From: Vibrio sp. SS-MA-C1-2
GTDB lineage: Bacteria > Pseudomonadota > Gammaproteobacteria > Enterobacterales > Vibrionaceae
Length of the DNA stretch: 64,000 bases
Assembly (NCBI RefSeq): GCF_021513135.1
Contig: NZ_CP090981.1
Coordinates: 1,550,001 to 1,614,000, forward strand
Direction: 5' to 3'
The notes beneath the pieces are model-generated. The model saw only the letters and a program-made list of their open reading frames with translations. It ran no database searches and was not told where the DNA came from. Position numbers and translations under genes: made by a program. Below, one piece after another: positions 56,149-64,000 of the stretch. Positions within the stretch are counted from its first letter, which is position 1, and each line of letters opens with the position of its first letter.

Positions 56149-56988
56149 CTATTGGTCACTACAGATAACAGGGTGCAATTGGTGACCATTAACTGATGAA
56201 ATCCGATTATTAGAGAGATTAACGACTTGAAATTGATTATTTTCAGCAAATTTCCGGCTCCAAAACGCCCGTTTATCTTTAACGATGTTTTGTTGTTTTA
56301 AATGAGATTTGGAATTTATCTTTTTCAATAGGCCAATTGAGGGTAAGTAAAATCGATATTGTCGACAAATCTTATTGGCTTGCTGCCAGTTTAGTGGCAT
56401 TAAATTTAATTGATCTATCCCTACTTGATAATAACGAACCTCATCAATGTGAAATAGGTAATGTAGAGTAGGTTGAGTGATGCTTGCTTCACGTTTAGCT
56501 GACACAATCGGGATTTCACGAATGAAGCTTTTTAAATGAAGTTGTTTAATTAATCGATCTTTAGCATCTATTGCTTGGTCAATGTTCTTAAATGGACCAA
56601 TCAGGCAGCGGTAACCTTTTTCTCCTTGGTGAAGGTAGACGTTATTCATAAAATGAGTGGCTAGTTTTTGCTGTTTTTGACTTGCTGGAGGTGTGGCACT
56701 AAATCCACATTGTAACCAGAAAAGATGCTCACGATTTTTAGGTTCTCTTGACCATAGCCCTTCACCAATATCACATTTTGAATTAATTATTTTCCAAGTA
56801 GTATCTACATCACTTTTTGAATCAGTTAAGAGTAATTGGCAATGATCAGAGAGAGAAGATAGTGGCGCAATGATTAATTGCTCTTGTTCGTTATTATGGG
56901 CGCTTACTGGCAAAGTAAATACAAGCAGTAAAGGCGTGAGAAAAATAACAGACAAGAAACGAGTCAAAGTTGTACTGGTTTTTTTCAT
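56149..56988 (-). CDS. Periplasmic SPOR-domain protein
   Basis: 279 residues from the ATG at 56988 (a TTG four codons earlier is less likely). Signal peptide to about residue 30 (LPVSA-HN). A SPOR domain spans about 85-165: LFWLQCGFSATPP, NVYLHQGEKGYRCLIGPF and AKDRLIKQLHLKSFIRE, for binding denuded septal peptidoglycan. The C-terminal 100 residues (NWQQANKICRQYRFYLPS...HPVICSD) carry a Cys pair and resemble DUF1566/lectin-like folds. Probably a cell-wall or division-site protein; known partners are not visible. Confidence 0.72.
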   Translation of the reverse strand: MKKTSTTLTRFLSVIFLTPLLLVFTLPVSAHNNEQEQLIIAPLSSLSDHCQLLLTDSKSDVDTTWKIINSKCDIGEGLWSREPKNREHLFWLQCGFSATPPASQKQQKLATHFMNNVYLHQGEKGYRCLIGPFKNIDQAIDAKDRLIKQLHLKSFIREIPIVSAKREASITQPTLHYLFHIDEVRYYQVGIDQLNLMPLNWQQANKICRQYRFYLPSIGLLKKINSKSHLKQQNIVKDKRAFWSRKFAENNQFQVVNLSNNRISSVNGHQLHPVICSDQ

Positions 56989-57083
56989 ACTGTTTATCAA
57001 ATGACGACGGTTTACATAATTTTACAATATTTTTAGTTCTTTTTCAGCTAATCACAATCGTATCAATAGTCATTTGAAGGAGG

Positions 57084-57221
57084 TTATTTCCGTCTTACTT
57101 GAAGTGACTGTCGTCGGTTTATTAAAGTCATGGCTAGATTCGCTCTAATCATATCGTTAACCTATATATACTCAAAGTAATTAGAGTTGCTAATAGGTGG
57201 CAAACGAGTGAGGCGTCATGC
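57084..57221. repeat. ERIC-type repeat, rearranged composite
   Basis: Left part: a reverse-oriented ERIC end (CTTACTTGAAGTGACTG). Right part: a forward-oriented start (AAAGTAATTAGAGTTGCTAA then TAGGTGGCAAACGAGTGAGG). The middle does not match a normal element, so this is a fusion of two diverged pieces. The rest of the gap to 57394 shows no gene. Confidence 0.5.
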
Positions 57222-57394
57222 GCTTTCATTTTTCTATCAATTAGAAAATCAATGACTTTGGTGAAATCTATTAAAATTTAGGCAAAGACTGTTGCTCCGT
57301 TATACAATTTGTTTTCAAAGTAATCAGTTGAACAAAAGTAATAAAAAAAGGTTTACAGCGTTAAGATCAATCCGTATTATTCGCCCTGTTCCGC

Positions 57395-57485
57395 GGAGAG
57401 ATGGCTGAGTGGTCGAAAGCACCGGTCTTGAAAACCGGCAAGGGTTTGTAGCCCTTCTAGGGTTCAAATCCCTATCTCTCCGCCA
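57395..57485 (+). tRNA. serT: tRNA-Ser (anticodon UGA)
   Basis: Acceptor stem GGAGAGA (57395-57401) with TCTCTCC (57475-57481), discriminator G, encoded CCA. Anticodon stem CCGGT/ACCGG around CTTGAAA gives anticodon TGA (57429-57431). There is a long variable arm, and the T-arm GGGTTCAAATCCC is intact. The long variable arm and 91-nt length confirm the serine type. Confidence 0.97.
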
Positions 57486-57493
57486 CATACAGT

Positions 57494-57525
57494 AAAAAAG
57501 CCCTTGATAATTCAAGGGCTTTTTT
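57494..57525. terminator. Terminator of tRNA-Ser
   Basis: AAAAAAGCCCTTGA pairs with TCAAGGGCTTTTTT around TAAT, starting nine bases after the CCA end. Confidence 0.95.
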
Positions 57526-57569
57526 CGTTTTTAAGCATGACACCCTCTATTTTCCAATGAGGTGAGTCA

Positions 57570-57737
57570 ATGTATCTGTATAAACATCCCAACCATATCT
57601 ACTACACACGCATTTGTACCCCGCGCCAACTGGTGCTTCTCGGTTTTCCCTTTGATACTAAAGTCAGTCTACAAACTCGATATCGCACCCTAGCTATTCG
57701 TCAAAACCTTGCTGTGTCCCAAGCTATTTTACTATGA
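57570..57737 (+). pseudogene. N-terminal fragment of a phage/island-type integrase
   Basis: ATG with GAGGTGAG upstream begins a 55-codon frame: MYLYKHPNHIYYTRICTPRQ, then LLGFPFDTKVSLQTRYRTLAIRQN, then TGA. This is the N-terminal (DUF6538-like) arm-binding segment seen in tyrosine-recombinase integrases of Vibrio-type islands; the core-binding and catalytic parts are gone. It sits 85 bp after tRNA-Ser, the usual integrase position of an island inserted in a tRNA 3' end. Confidence 0.65.
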
Positions 57738-57775
57738 CAGTTACATTGATGTCAGATACGGTTACTTAATGATTA

Positions 57776-57861
57776 TTTAGCCCCTTCATGCTTGAAACTG
57801 CTAGGTTATTGGCCTTACTCGTTTGACACCGACTAGTAACGCCAATGATTTTAGTGATAGT
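57776..57861 (-). repeat. ERIC-type repeat, internally deleted
   Basis: 86 bp: CCCCTTCATGCTTGAAACTGC at the left and CTAGTAACGCCAATGATTTTAG at the right, without the central CCCCATGAGTATA part. Ends directly before the LysR gene's 3' side. Confidence 0.7.
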
Positions 57862-57893
57862 TAATGTTTAACTGTTGGGTGTTATTAGACGTT

Positions 57894-58778
57894 TTATTCA
57901 GACCATGTTGCAAAGTGATCAAGCAGAAAATCAATAGCAAGCCTTGCTCTTAATGGTAAGAAATGTTGGTTTTGATATACAATCCAACTGCCGTTACCAC
58001 TTCCCCAATAAGGTTCAAGTATTGGCACTACACGCCCTGACGAAATGGCATCGTTAAAGCTGCTCTTTGGTAGATATGCGATACCTAATCCCTCTATACA
58101 AGCTCGTAAAACGGTATTGGCATTATTACTTTTCCATCTACCTTGTATTTTCTCACTATTTAAAGGCTTGCCATCCTTTTCAAACAACCACACATCTTTA
58201 TTGGCTATAATACAACTGTGATTCTTCAATTCTTCAGGGTGAGTTGGAAGACCGTGCTTATCAATGTAGTGTTGACTAGCAACCGCGGCCATTGGACGGT
58301 TTACTAGCTTTCTCGCAATCAATCCTGAGTCACTTAATTTTCCATAACGAATGGCAAAATCAAAACCATCTTCGATAAAATTCACCATATTGGTGTTGAA
58401 GTTAATATCTACTGTGAGATTGGGATGTTGTTTGGCGAATTCCATCAAAGCTGGTGCTACTTGGTTCTCAGAAAATGTGCCTGCCATGCTGACTCGTAAC
58501 GTGCCACTTAATTGCATTTGTTGCGTCGTAAGCTGCTCATTGGCTTGCTGGAGCCCAATAACTAACTCTTTGCATTGTTGATAATACGCTTGGCCAGGTT
58601 CCGTTAAGCTCACCATTCTTGTGGAACGCGCTAACAAAGCGATACCTAATCGCTCTTCTAACCTCGTGACTTGACGACTAACGTGACTGGTACTGCAACC
58701 TAATTGTTTTGCTGCCGCTGAAAACCCCAAGCTCTCAGCAACGGTAACGAATTCGTTGATGCCTTCAAAACTATCCAT
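57894..58778 (-). CDS. LysR-family transcriptional regulator
   Basis: 294 residues from the ATG at 58778 (AAAGG upstream; a longer start adds 12 unlikely residues). The N-terminal HTH is FVTVAESLGFSAAAKQLGCS followed by HVSRQVTRLEERLGI, with RSTRMVSLTEPGQAYY next; the effector domain fills the rest. It resembles the YafC/DsdC-like group that acts on a divergent neighbour. It lies opposite a PfpI-family gene with about 115 bp between, and probably regulates that gene and itself. Confidence 0.92.
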   Translation of the reverse strand: MDSFEGINEFVTVAESLGFSAAAKQLGCSTSHVSRQVTRLEERLGIALLARSTRMVSLTEPGQAYYQQCKELVIGLQQANEQLTTQQMQLSGTLRVSMAGTFSENQVAPALMEFAKQHPNLTVDINFNTNMVNFIEDGFDFAIRYGKLSDSGLIARKLVNRPMAAVASQHYIDKHGLPTHPEELKNHSCIIANKDVWLFEKDGKPLNSEKIQGRWKSNNANTVLRACIEGLGIAYLPKSSFNDAISSGRVVPILEPYWGSGNGSWIVYQNQHFLPLRARLAIDFLLDHFATWSE

Positions 58779-58894
58779 GACTACCTTTGCTATATAGCAA
58801 TAATGTTTTGCCAATTTAGCATATTGTAATTGGTTTGGTTAGTAACTAGTATTAATGTGTTCAATAAATACACATAAGCCATTAAGGAACCACC

Positions 58895-59566
58895 ATGAAG
58901 AGAATACTTATCGTTGTGACTAACCATGCAACACTTGGTGAAACAGACCAAGCAAACGGTACTTATGCGCCAGAACTCACGCATGCTCTTAGTGAGTTGC
59001 TTGCTTCAGGCTTTAATTATGATATTGCTTCGATCAAAGGTGGTCAGGCACCATTATATGGCACTGATATTGAGGGTGATGCCGTAAATGCGAAAATCTT
59101 AGCGGATGATGATTTACAAAACCGCATTAATAATACGATTCCAGTATCACAAATTAATGGCGATAGTTATGATGCAATTTTCTATCCTGGTGGTTTCGGT
59201 CTTCTTTCTGACTTAGCAAACAACGAAGAATTCGCAAAAATCTCAGCCAAGCATTATGAGGATGGTGGTATTGTGGCAGCGGTATGCCATGGCCCCGCCG
59301 CTCTTTTACCTATCACACTGAGTAATGGTAATAAGTTGCTTGCGTCTAAATCAGTGACAGGTTTTACACGTGAAGAAGAAATCGATTTTGGTACCATTAA
59401 TGACATTCCTTTCCTACTCGAAGAGTCATTGGCTCGTGGGGCGGCTCGTTACTCAAAAGTTCAACCTTGGCAGGAGCTAGTGATTGTAGATGACCGCCTT
59501 ATCACAGGACAGAATCCAACAAGTGCTCATGCTGTTGGTAAAGCCATCGTAGAGTTATTATCTTAA
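58895..59566 (+). CDS. DJ-1/PfpI-superfamily protein, Hsp31/glyoxalase III-like
   Basis: 223 residues with IFYPGGFGLLSDL, the nucleophile elbow AAVCHGPAALL (Cys) and the early ANGTYAPELTHALSEL segment (Glu). Class I glutamine-amidotransferase fold of the Hsp31/YDR533C-like glyoxalase III type, which removes methylglyoxal without glutathione. Ribosome-binding site TAAGGAACCACC before the ATG. Divergent LysR regulator next door; strong terminator after it. Confidence 0.85.
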   Translation: MKRILIVVTNHATLGETDQANGTYAPELTHALSELLASGFNYDIASIKGGQAPLYGTDIEGDAVNAKILADDDLQNRINNTIPVSQINGDSYDAIFYPGGFGLLSDLANNEEFAKISAKHYEDGGIVAAVCHGPAALLPITLSNGNKLLASKSVTGFTREEEIDFGTINDIPFLLEESLARGAARYSKVQPWQELVIVDDRLITGQNPTSAHAVGKAIVELLS

Positions 59567-59672
59567 GAGATAATTAGGACTTAAAGCGTTTACCATCTTC
59601 AGAAATAAGTCCGGTAAAACTTCCATATTACCTTCACCGGTAGCACTTTTATACTCAGACGTGTCTCAATTT

Positions 59673-59706
59673 GAGTTAGCTAGACTTCTCTAGCTAACTC
59701 TTTTTT
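59673..59706 (+). terminator. Terminator of the PfpI-type gene
   Basis: Perfect 12-bp stem GAGTTAGCTAGA/TCTAGCTAACTC, loop CTTC, then TTTTTT. Confidence 0.95.
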
Positions 59707-59709
59707 GTC

Positions 59710-59837
59710 TATACCCAAAGTAATTGGCGTTGCTAATCGGCGGCAAGTGAATGAAGCCCCATGAGTATAGGTTTTCTATATGATTGGGACGAATGAATAT
59801 CGCCAACAATCTAGCAACTTCAAGTAAGAAGGGTATA
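59710..59837 (+). repeat. ERIC-type repeat, full length
   Basis: 128 bp from TATACCCAAAGTAATTGG to AAGTAAGAAGGGTATA with GCCCCATGAGTATAGG and TGATTGGGACGAAT in the middle. Confidence 0.9.
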
Positions 59838-59853
59838 TATGAAAGTGCTTATG

Positions 59854-60183
59854 TCAATTATGCTGCGATAAACGCTTACTCCATTTCCCATCATGTTCTT
59901 TAATACAGGCTTCTTCAGAGTCTAAGTGAATATGTTTCTCTCTGTTTTTAAGTTGAATCCCTATCGAAGACAAGTGTTTGTTAATGACTTGATAGACTAA
60001 TCCACAATCGATGCTATTCATTTGTTCATTTGTACCATAGACACATAAGGATTGAGGATAATTATCGTAGTTGATTGAATGTGTCAGCCAGATAAAACCT
60101 TCTGATTGTTCTTGTAAGTTGTCACAAGCACCGGTTAAGCATTGTCGCAATGCATTTTCTTTCTTTTTATCGGTCTTTTTCAT
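59854..60183 (-). CDS. Conserved small cytosolic protein (often mislabelled Fis-family)
   Basis: 109 residues, starting MKKTDKKKENALRQCLTGAC, followed by GFIWLTHSINYDNYPQSLCVYG, a pattern I know from small Vibrio/Shewanella proteins annotated as Fis-family regulators. No helix-turn-helix is evident, so that label is doubtful. Four Cys residues, no signal peptide. Single gene between two ERIC elements. Confidence 0.65.
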   Translation of the reverse strand: MKKTDKKKENALRQCLTGACDNLQEQSEGFIWLTHSINYDNYPQSLCVYGTNEQMNSIDCGLVYQVINKHLSSIGIQLKNREKHIHLDSEEACIKEHDGKWSKRLSQHN

Positions 60184-60250
60184 CTGTTGAGTTTCTTTGA
60201 TATTTAATTTGAAATTGAATTGAAGAGTAAAGTTAGCTTCACATGTTAGT

Positions 60251-60332
60251 GATACCTAAAGTAATTGGAGTTGCGAGTAGGCGGTAAGCGAGTGTAGCCA
60301 ACAACCTAACAGCTTCAAGTAAGAAGGGTATA
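60251..60332 (+). repeat. ERIC-type repeat, internally deleted short form
   Basis: 82 bp: TACCTAAAGTAATTGGAG start joined via GCGGTAAGCGAGTGTAGCC to the AACAACCTAACAGCTTC...AAGAAGGGTATA end; the central palindromic part is missing. The bases 60333-60624 show no gene. Confidence 0.8.
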
Positions 60333-60624
60333 TTATTATCCTCACTTTCATAAAAATAGACAATATGCTCACAACTGTTGTGACTGTTTACAATTGAAAG
60401 ACTAAAGAAAAGTGTCTCTCATCTAACATTGCACGATAGCCCCTTCCTTTAATCCTTCAATCTTATATTAAATTAAATTACTGTTTTATGACTACTTTAT
60501 CATCAATGGGTTGAGTAACATGGTTGATAGTTTTTTGTACCTAATGGCGTTTTTTATCACCCCTATTTGATTGTTAGCTGTATGTGGTTGGGGTTATGAA
60601 AAGCCTCCTATCAAGGAATAGATT

Positions 60625-63600
60625 ATGAACCCAATACGATACGGAACGGTTAAGAAATCAATGACTCCTCTTTTGGGTCAAAGACAAAACAGCCAACAGC
60701 CAACAGCCAACAGCGGTGGATTATTAAATATTATTAAAAACCAAATACATCAGTTTCTATTAATATTTGTGTTGCTATTTTCTAGCTTTCCTACCACAAC
60801 AGAAGCAAAAATTAAAAGTTACAATGGAAATAAGGTGATCGTTTCAGCAGAGATAGATGCGAAGGCAGGATTAACACCGGTAAGCTCTGAAATCCAAATT
60901 GAAAATGATAATATGGCCACCGAATTTGGTGCCTTAGCCCCTCGTTATGGCATTGGGACTGCAGCAGATAATAAACATTCAGACTTTAGCCCACTTAATG
61001 ATAATGATTTAACCGGAAATAAACTGGTGGTTATCTCATCTCATGGTATACAAGTGAAAGATCAACTCACTTTTGTACAACGATCAAAAATTAGTGATGC
61101 AATAAAAAAGAAAGACTCCCAAGCTTTTCTCTTTTTTGTGGATGATTATTCTGGTGCGTCGGAAATGACGAGTTATAAAAATACATTTTTGAGTAGTATC
61201 ACTGATGCGCTGCCTGATGGTGGAAAACTGACACATTCAAATATTTATAACACATCAAGTACCATTGATTTAAATACCAGCTCCCCTTATCAAGCCTCAT
61301 TTTCGAAAATGTTCACCTACACAGATAACTTTGGTGGTTCGGTCACGCGCAATGCTTCATCGTTAGCTGTCCGAAATGGTTATCATTTACAGGGTTCACT
61401 TGCAAATAATTATCAACTTTATAGCGGGGAAAGTAGCAATGATACCGCCTTTGTGATGTTGAATAGCTACGACACCTTTCTCCCTGATTCGGTCGCCCAT
61501 CAAGAATCAGGCAGTGGTCCTTGTATTTTTATTTCATCCAACCCCGGCATCTTTGCCGAAGGGAAATACAACGCCAATGTTGGTAAGTTAAAGCATGCCA
61601 TTGATGATAGTTTAAAACCTGATGGTGCTTGTTATTATCGACCACCCGGATTTGTTACCGCTCGGGCAGATCACTTTCAAGGCAAGTTTGATACGGTAGA
61701 AGAGAGTCAGCTTACTGTTCTTCAAGGAACAACTGTTTCTCTAACAAAATTATTAGCCAATGATCATCTACAAGGTGGCAGTCATTCAGATTTAAAAATT
61801 GTCGGTTTTTCTGAGAATTATAAAACGGTTTTTTCGCCAACATTAAACTTCAATTTTGAAGGCAATGAGGGCGGAACCATAACGATCACCGATGGTGATA
61901 GTGATGACAGCACAGTTCAATATACGGCACCGGCAGTCACCGGTGATCGGCGAGTTTCTGTTTACTATAAAGTATGTAATAGTAATGAAACATTTTGTGG
62001 TGTTGCTAGTGTTACGATCGATGTACTTGAAAATGATTATGAAACTATTATTCAAAATGACCATTATGATGGGCGTAATAATACGATAGACCCTATATCA
62101 TTTATCCTTCCAATGGTAGCTAAACCTGGTTTTGGGGGAGGTTACTTTAATCGGAAAGAAATCAGTACATTATTAGATAATGATCAAGTTTATAAAGAGG
62201 GAGCATTACTATCCTCTGATGATGGGGAATATAAGATAAATGGAATTAGTAGTATATTAGCACCTGACGCCTTTGAAACGGAATATAAAGATGATATTAA
62301 TTTGTCTGCAGCTAAAATCTACGTCACTTTGGACTCGGAGAAAACGGCTGTAGTTATAGGTTATGAGAAACCAGGCACTTATGTACTTTATTATAAAGCA
62401 TGTGTTTATTTGAATGATGCACAAGTAGAAATACCTGAAAGTGGCTCTTGTGGTATCGGTCAATTTACCTTTATCGTTTCAGAGAAATCAGTAAGTGATT
62501 TTATCCCGTATAATGTCATCGCCAATGATGATTTATATGATGATCCTGCCAGCAGTCCATTGCCTGATATTGCGTATAACTCTAAATATATTGCGCTTCA
62601 AGGAGGGTATTTAAGTTCAAATCCAAATCCAAATCCAAATCATTTAATTATTAATGACAGTGCAGTCGCTGATGACGATAGTGGTGCGACCTCATTATTA
62701 AAAGTGACGGAAATCGGGGATCAACTTGATAACCTACAAAGTATTTCTACTGTATCATATATCTCAACTCAACAAGGAGGGACGGTAAGATTTTATATGA
62801 ATGGAAAGGTTGATTATAAACCTGCAAACGACTTTATCGGTGAAGATATCTTTTACTATAAAGTGTGCGCTGTCAATGATCCTAGCTTTTGTCATACCGC
62901 CAAAGTCAAACTTAATGTCAAAGCCCCATTTGATGTGATACCGCAAGCTGATCATTATGACGGCAGTCATAACACTGCCTTTCCGTCCGATTTAATTGTC
63001 GATTATGGTTCAATAAATAATCTATTTGCCAATCTACACGGTAACGATAGTGTGGTTCCTAGTTATAGTGATGGTTTTACCATGTTACGTATTACCGGGG
63101 TGGGTACAGAATCGACCGCTTTTGATGATCCCGATGCCACCATTAATATGGCGTTGACAGCGAATGGGGGAAGGGTCAAAGTAACTGATGCGGGTGTTGA
63201 GTTTACCCCTGCCAATATCGAAGGCGTAGATAGCTTCTTTTACAAGGTATGTGCTGCTAAGGACGATGGTACTATCTCTGATAAAATTTGTGGCGTAGCT
63301 AAAGTCACTGTTAATGTGATTATCCCGGTTGCCGTAACCGCACAAGATGACCACCATTCAGGCAGTTCCAATACGGTTTCCCCAGAACAACTCACCGTTG
63401 AATATGGCTCTATTTTTAAAGCGCTCACTGACTTAATAATAAATGATTCAGCCACTCCTCACTCGAGTTCGACAGACAGTTACTCATTACGAATTGTTGG
63501 TATTGGTGGTTCAGAGTCCACTATTGTTACAGGAATAACAGCGACAACCGCAGTATCATCAGCGCAAAGTGGTGAGATTCAGCTTAACGCATCATTTGAT

Positions 63601-64000
63601 ATCGAATATCAACCACCAGCAGGTTATACCGGCGAGGATACTTTTTACTATCAAGTCTGTGCAATTAAAAATAATGCGGCGTTAACTAACTATTGTGCAA
63701 TTGCTTTAGTGACCGTTGATGTCATCAAGTTAGAGGCACAGATTACAGGCACGGTATTTAATGATAATCAATTGGCTCATAACGGCATACAAAATGATAA
63801 CGAAACTGGATTAGCGGGGCGTATTGTCACTTTAAGGCAAGGCAGTAAAGAGATATTTTCAACCACCAAAGGAGATGGCAGCTTTACGTTTAACTTGGAT
63901 CCTAGTTGGTTAGACAGTGACGTTACCATCACGGTGGCAGTACCGAATAGTTGGCTGGCGATCAGTGAATCTTGGCAGAAAGAGGGAACATCAACGGTCG
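60625..64000 (+). CDS. Very large secreted surface protein with tandem Ig/cadherin-like modules, 3' end outside window
   Basis: A single frame without a stop runs from the ATG at 60625 (AAGGA seven bases upstream) to the window edge: 1,125 residues visible. Order: a 40-residue polar N-extension containing the heptamer repeat; a signal peptide core (FLLIFVLLFSSF, 44-55; cleavage near TEA-K, 61); an unassigned domain (about 62-345); five modules of about 115-150 residues that start near ADHFQGK, NDHYDGRNNT, NDDLYDDP, ADHYDGSHNT and DDHHSGSSNT and each end in a strand such as FYYKVCA...FCHTAKVKLNV, with a conserved Cys pair; then a SdrD B-like module (ITGTVFNDN...GLAGRIVTLRQG). This is an adhesin-like, probably cell-surface or exported protein. 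The export route and C-terminal anchor are not visible. Confidence 0.85.
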   Translation, partial: MNPIRYGTVKKSMTPLLGQRQNSQQPTANSGGLLNIIKNQIHQFLLIFVLLFSSFPTTTEAKIKSYNGNKVIVSAEIDAKAGLTPVSSEIQIENDNMATEFGALAPRYGIGTAADNKHSDFSPLNDNDLTGNKLVVISSHGIQVKDQLTFVQRSKISDAIKKKDSQAFLFFVDDYSGASEMTSYKNTFLSSITDALPDGGKLTHSNIYNTSSTIDLNTSSPYQASFSKMFTYTDNFGGSVTRNASSLAVRNGYHLQGSLANNYQLYSGESSNDTAFVMLNSYDTFLPDSVAHQESGSGPCIFISSNPGIFAEGKYNANVGKLKHAIDDSLKPDGACYYRPPGFVTARADHFQGKFDTVEESQLTVLQGTTVSLTKLLANDHLQGGSHSDLKIVGFSENYKTVFSPTLNFNFEGNEGGTITITDGDSDDSTVQYTAPAVTGDRRVSVYYKVCNSNETFCGVASVTIDVLENDYETIIQNDHYDGRNNTIDPISFILPMVAKPGFGGGYFNRKEISTLLDNDQVYKEGALLSSDDGEYKINGISSILAPDAFETEYKDDINLSAAKIYVTLDSEKTAVVIGYEKPGTYVLYYKACVYLNDAQVEIPESGSCGIGQFTFIVSEKSVSDFIPYNVIANDDLYDDPASSPLPDIAYNSKYIALQGGYLSSNPNPNPNHLIINDSAVADDDSGATSLLKVTEIGDQLDNLQSISTVSYISTQQGGTVRFYMNGKVDYKPANDFIGEDIFYYKVCAVNDPSFCHTAKVKLNVKAPFDVIPQADHYDGSHNTAFPSDLIVDYGSINNLFANLHGNDSVVPSYSDGFTMLRITGVGTESTAFDDPDATINMALTANGGRVKVTDAGVEFTPANIEGVDSFFYKVCAAKDDGTISDKICGVAKVTVNVIIPVAVTAQDDHHSGSSNTVSPEQLTVEYGSIFKALTDLIINDSATPHSSSTDSYSLRIVGIGGSESTIVTGITATTAVSSAQSGEIQLNASFDIEYQPPAGYTGEDTFYYQVCAIKNNAALTNYCAIALVTVDVIKLEAQITGTVFNDNQLAHNGIQNDNETGLAGRIVTLRQGSKEIFSTTKGDGSFTFNLDPSWLDSDVTITVAVPNSWLAISESWQKEGTSTV
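60688..60714 (+). repeat. Heptanucleotide tandem repeat AACAGCC, nearly four copies
   Basis: Three full AACAGCC units and six of seven bases of a fourth, inside codons 22-30 of the surface-protein gene, before the signal-peptide core. Seven is not a multiple of three, so each gain or loss of a unit changes the reading frame. Confidence 0.9.
62618..62641 (+). repeat. Hexanucleotide tandem repeat CAAATC, four copies
   Basis: Encodes SNPNPNPN, a linker inside the third module of the surface protein. A six-base unit keeps the frame, so copy changes only alter linker length. Confidence 0.85.

Noticed and set aside
57324-57515. 63-codon minus-strand frame across tRNA-Ser
   Set aside because: It is the antisense of the tRNA gene, a well-known spurious ORF.
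60688-60714. CRISPR or other spacer-repeat array
   Set aside because: Units are seven bases and contiguous, without spacers. No CRISPR-like array was seen anywhere in the window.
61843-63455. Several 65-90-codon frames on either strand in the last 2 kb
   Set aside because: All lie inside the long open + frame starting at 60625, which has a start, a binding site, a signal peptide and repeated modules.

Overview
The window is a low-GC gammaproteobacterial chromosome segment. A Vibrionaceae member (Photobacterium/Vibrio-like) is the best guess. The reasons are E. coli-like orthologues with AT-rich codon use (HrpA, YjjG, Blc, KduI/KduD, XdhD/YgfM, GuaD), a tRNA-Ser(UGA), and about fourteen ERIC-type intergenic repeats or fragments. 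The genus cannot be fixed from the sequence alone.

Layout. 1-4.1 kb: the 3' part of a YdiJ-type FAD/Fe-S oxidase, a small membrane protein, a DUF1439 lipoprotein and a small beta-barrel protein. 4.4-20.1 kb: a purine-catabolism locus on the + strand. It holds a fused XdhA-XdhB, the Fe-S subunit XdhC, two near-duplicate NCS2 xanthine/urate-type permeases, an 8-oxoguanine deaminase, a frameshifted ygfM, xdhD, guanine deaminase and an AzgA-type guanine/hypoxanthine permease. The genes suggest that guanine, 8-oxoguanine, hypoxanthine and xanthine are imported, deaminated and hydroxylated by two molybdenum hydroxylases. 20.4-32.7 kb: housekeeping and singleton genes (CynX-family exporter, yjjG, MscS channel, TerB-like protein, hrpA, OFA-type MFS transporter, lipocalin blc).

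32.7-49.0 kb: a uronate/sulfated-polysaccharide locus. It holds a frameshifted beta-helix lipoprotein, a LamB-like porin, an SSS sodium symporter, a YgjV-like membrane protein, an RpiB/DhuI-like isomerase, an anaerobic sulfatase maturase, a GH88 unsaturated glucuronyl hydrolase, KduI, KduD, KdgK, KDPG aldolase, a DJ-1 protein, an AraC regulator and a Cys-type sulfatase without a signal peptide. Together they read as a pathway in which a surface lyase cuts a sulfated uronate polymer (glycosaminoglycan-like). Unsaturated disaccharides enter through the porin and symporter, are desulfated and hydrolysed in the cytoplasm, and are converted to pyruvate and glyceraldehyde-3-phosphate. No known glycosaminoglycan lyase is visible, so the beta-helix lipoprotein is the candidate depolymerase.

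49-60.2 kb: a DUF202 pair, a cAMP-type/CBS/DUF294 protein overlapping a DnaQ-like exonuclease, EAL and GGDEF proteins, a LysE-family exporter, a SPOR protein, tRNA-Ser followed by a truncated integrase (an island scar), and a divergent LysR/PfpI pair. From 60,625 to the right edge one uninterrupted + frame encodes the N-terminal 1,125 residues of a very large secreted, tandem-Ig/cadherin-like surface protein. Its leader coding sequence contains a heptanucleotide repeat suited to phase variation.

Two genes (ygfM and the beta-helix lipoprotein) are broken by single-base shifts in homopolymers. These could be assembly errors, real mutations or, for ygfM, recoding.
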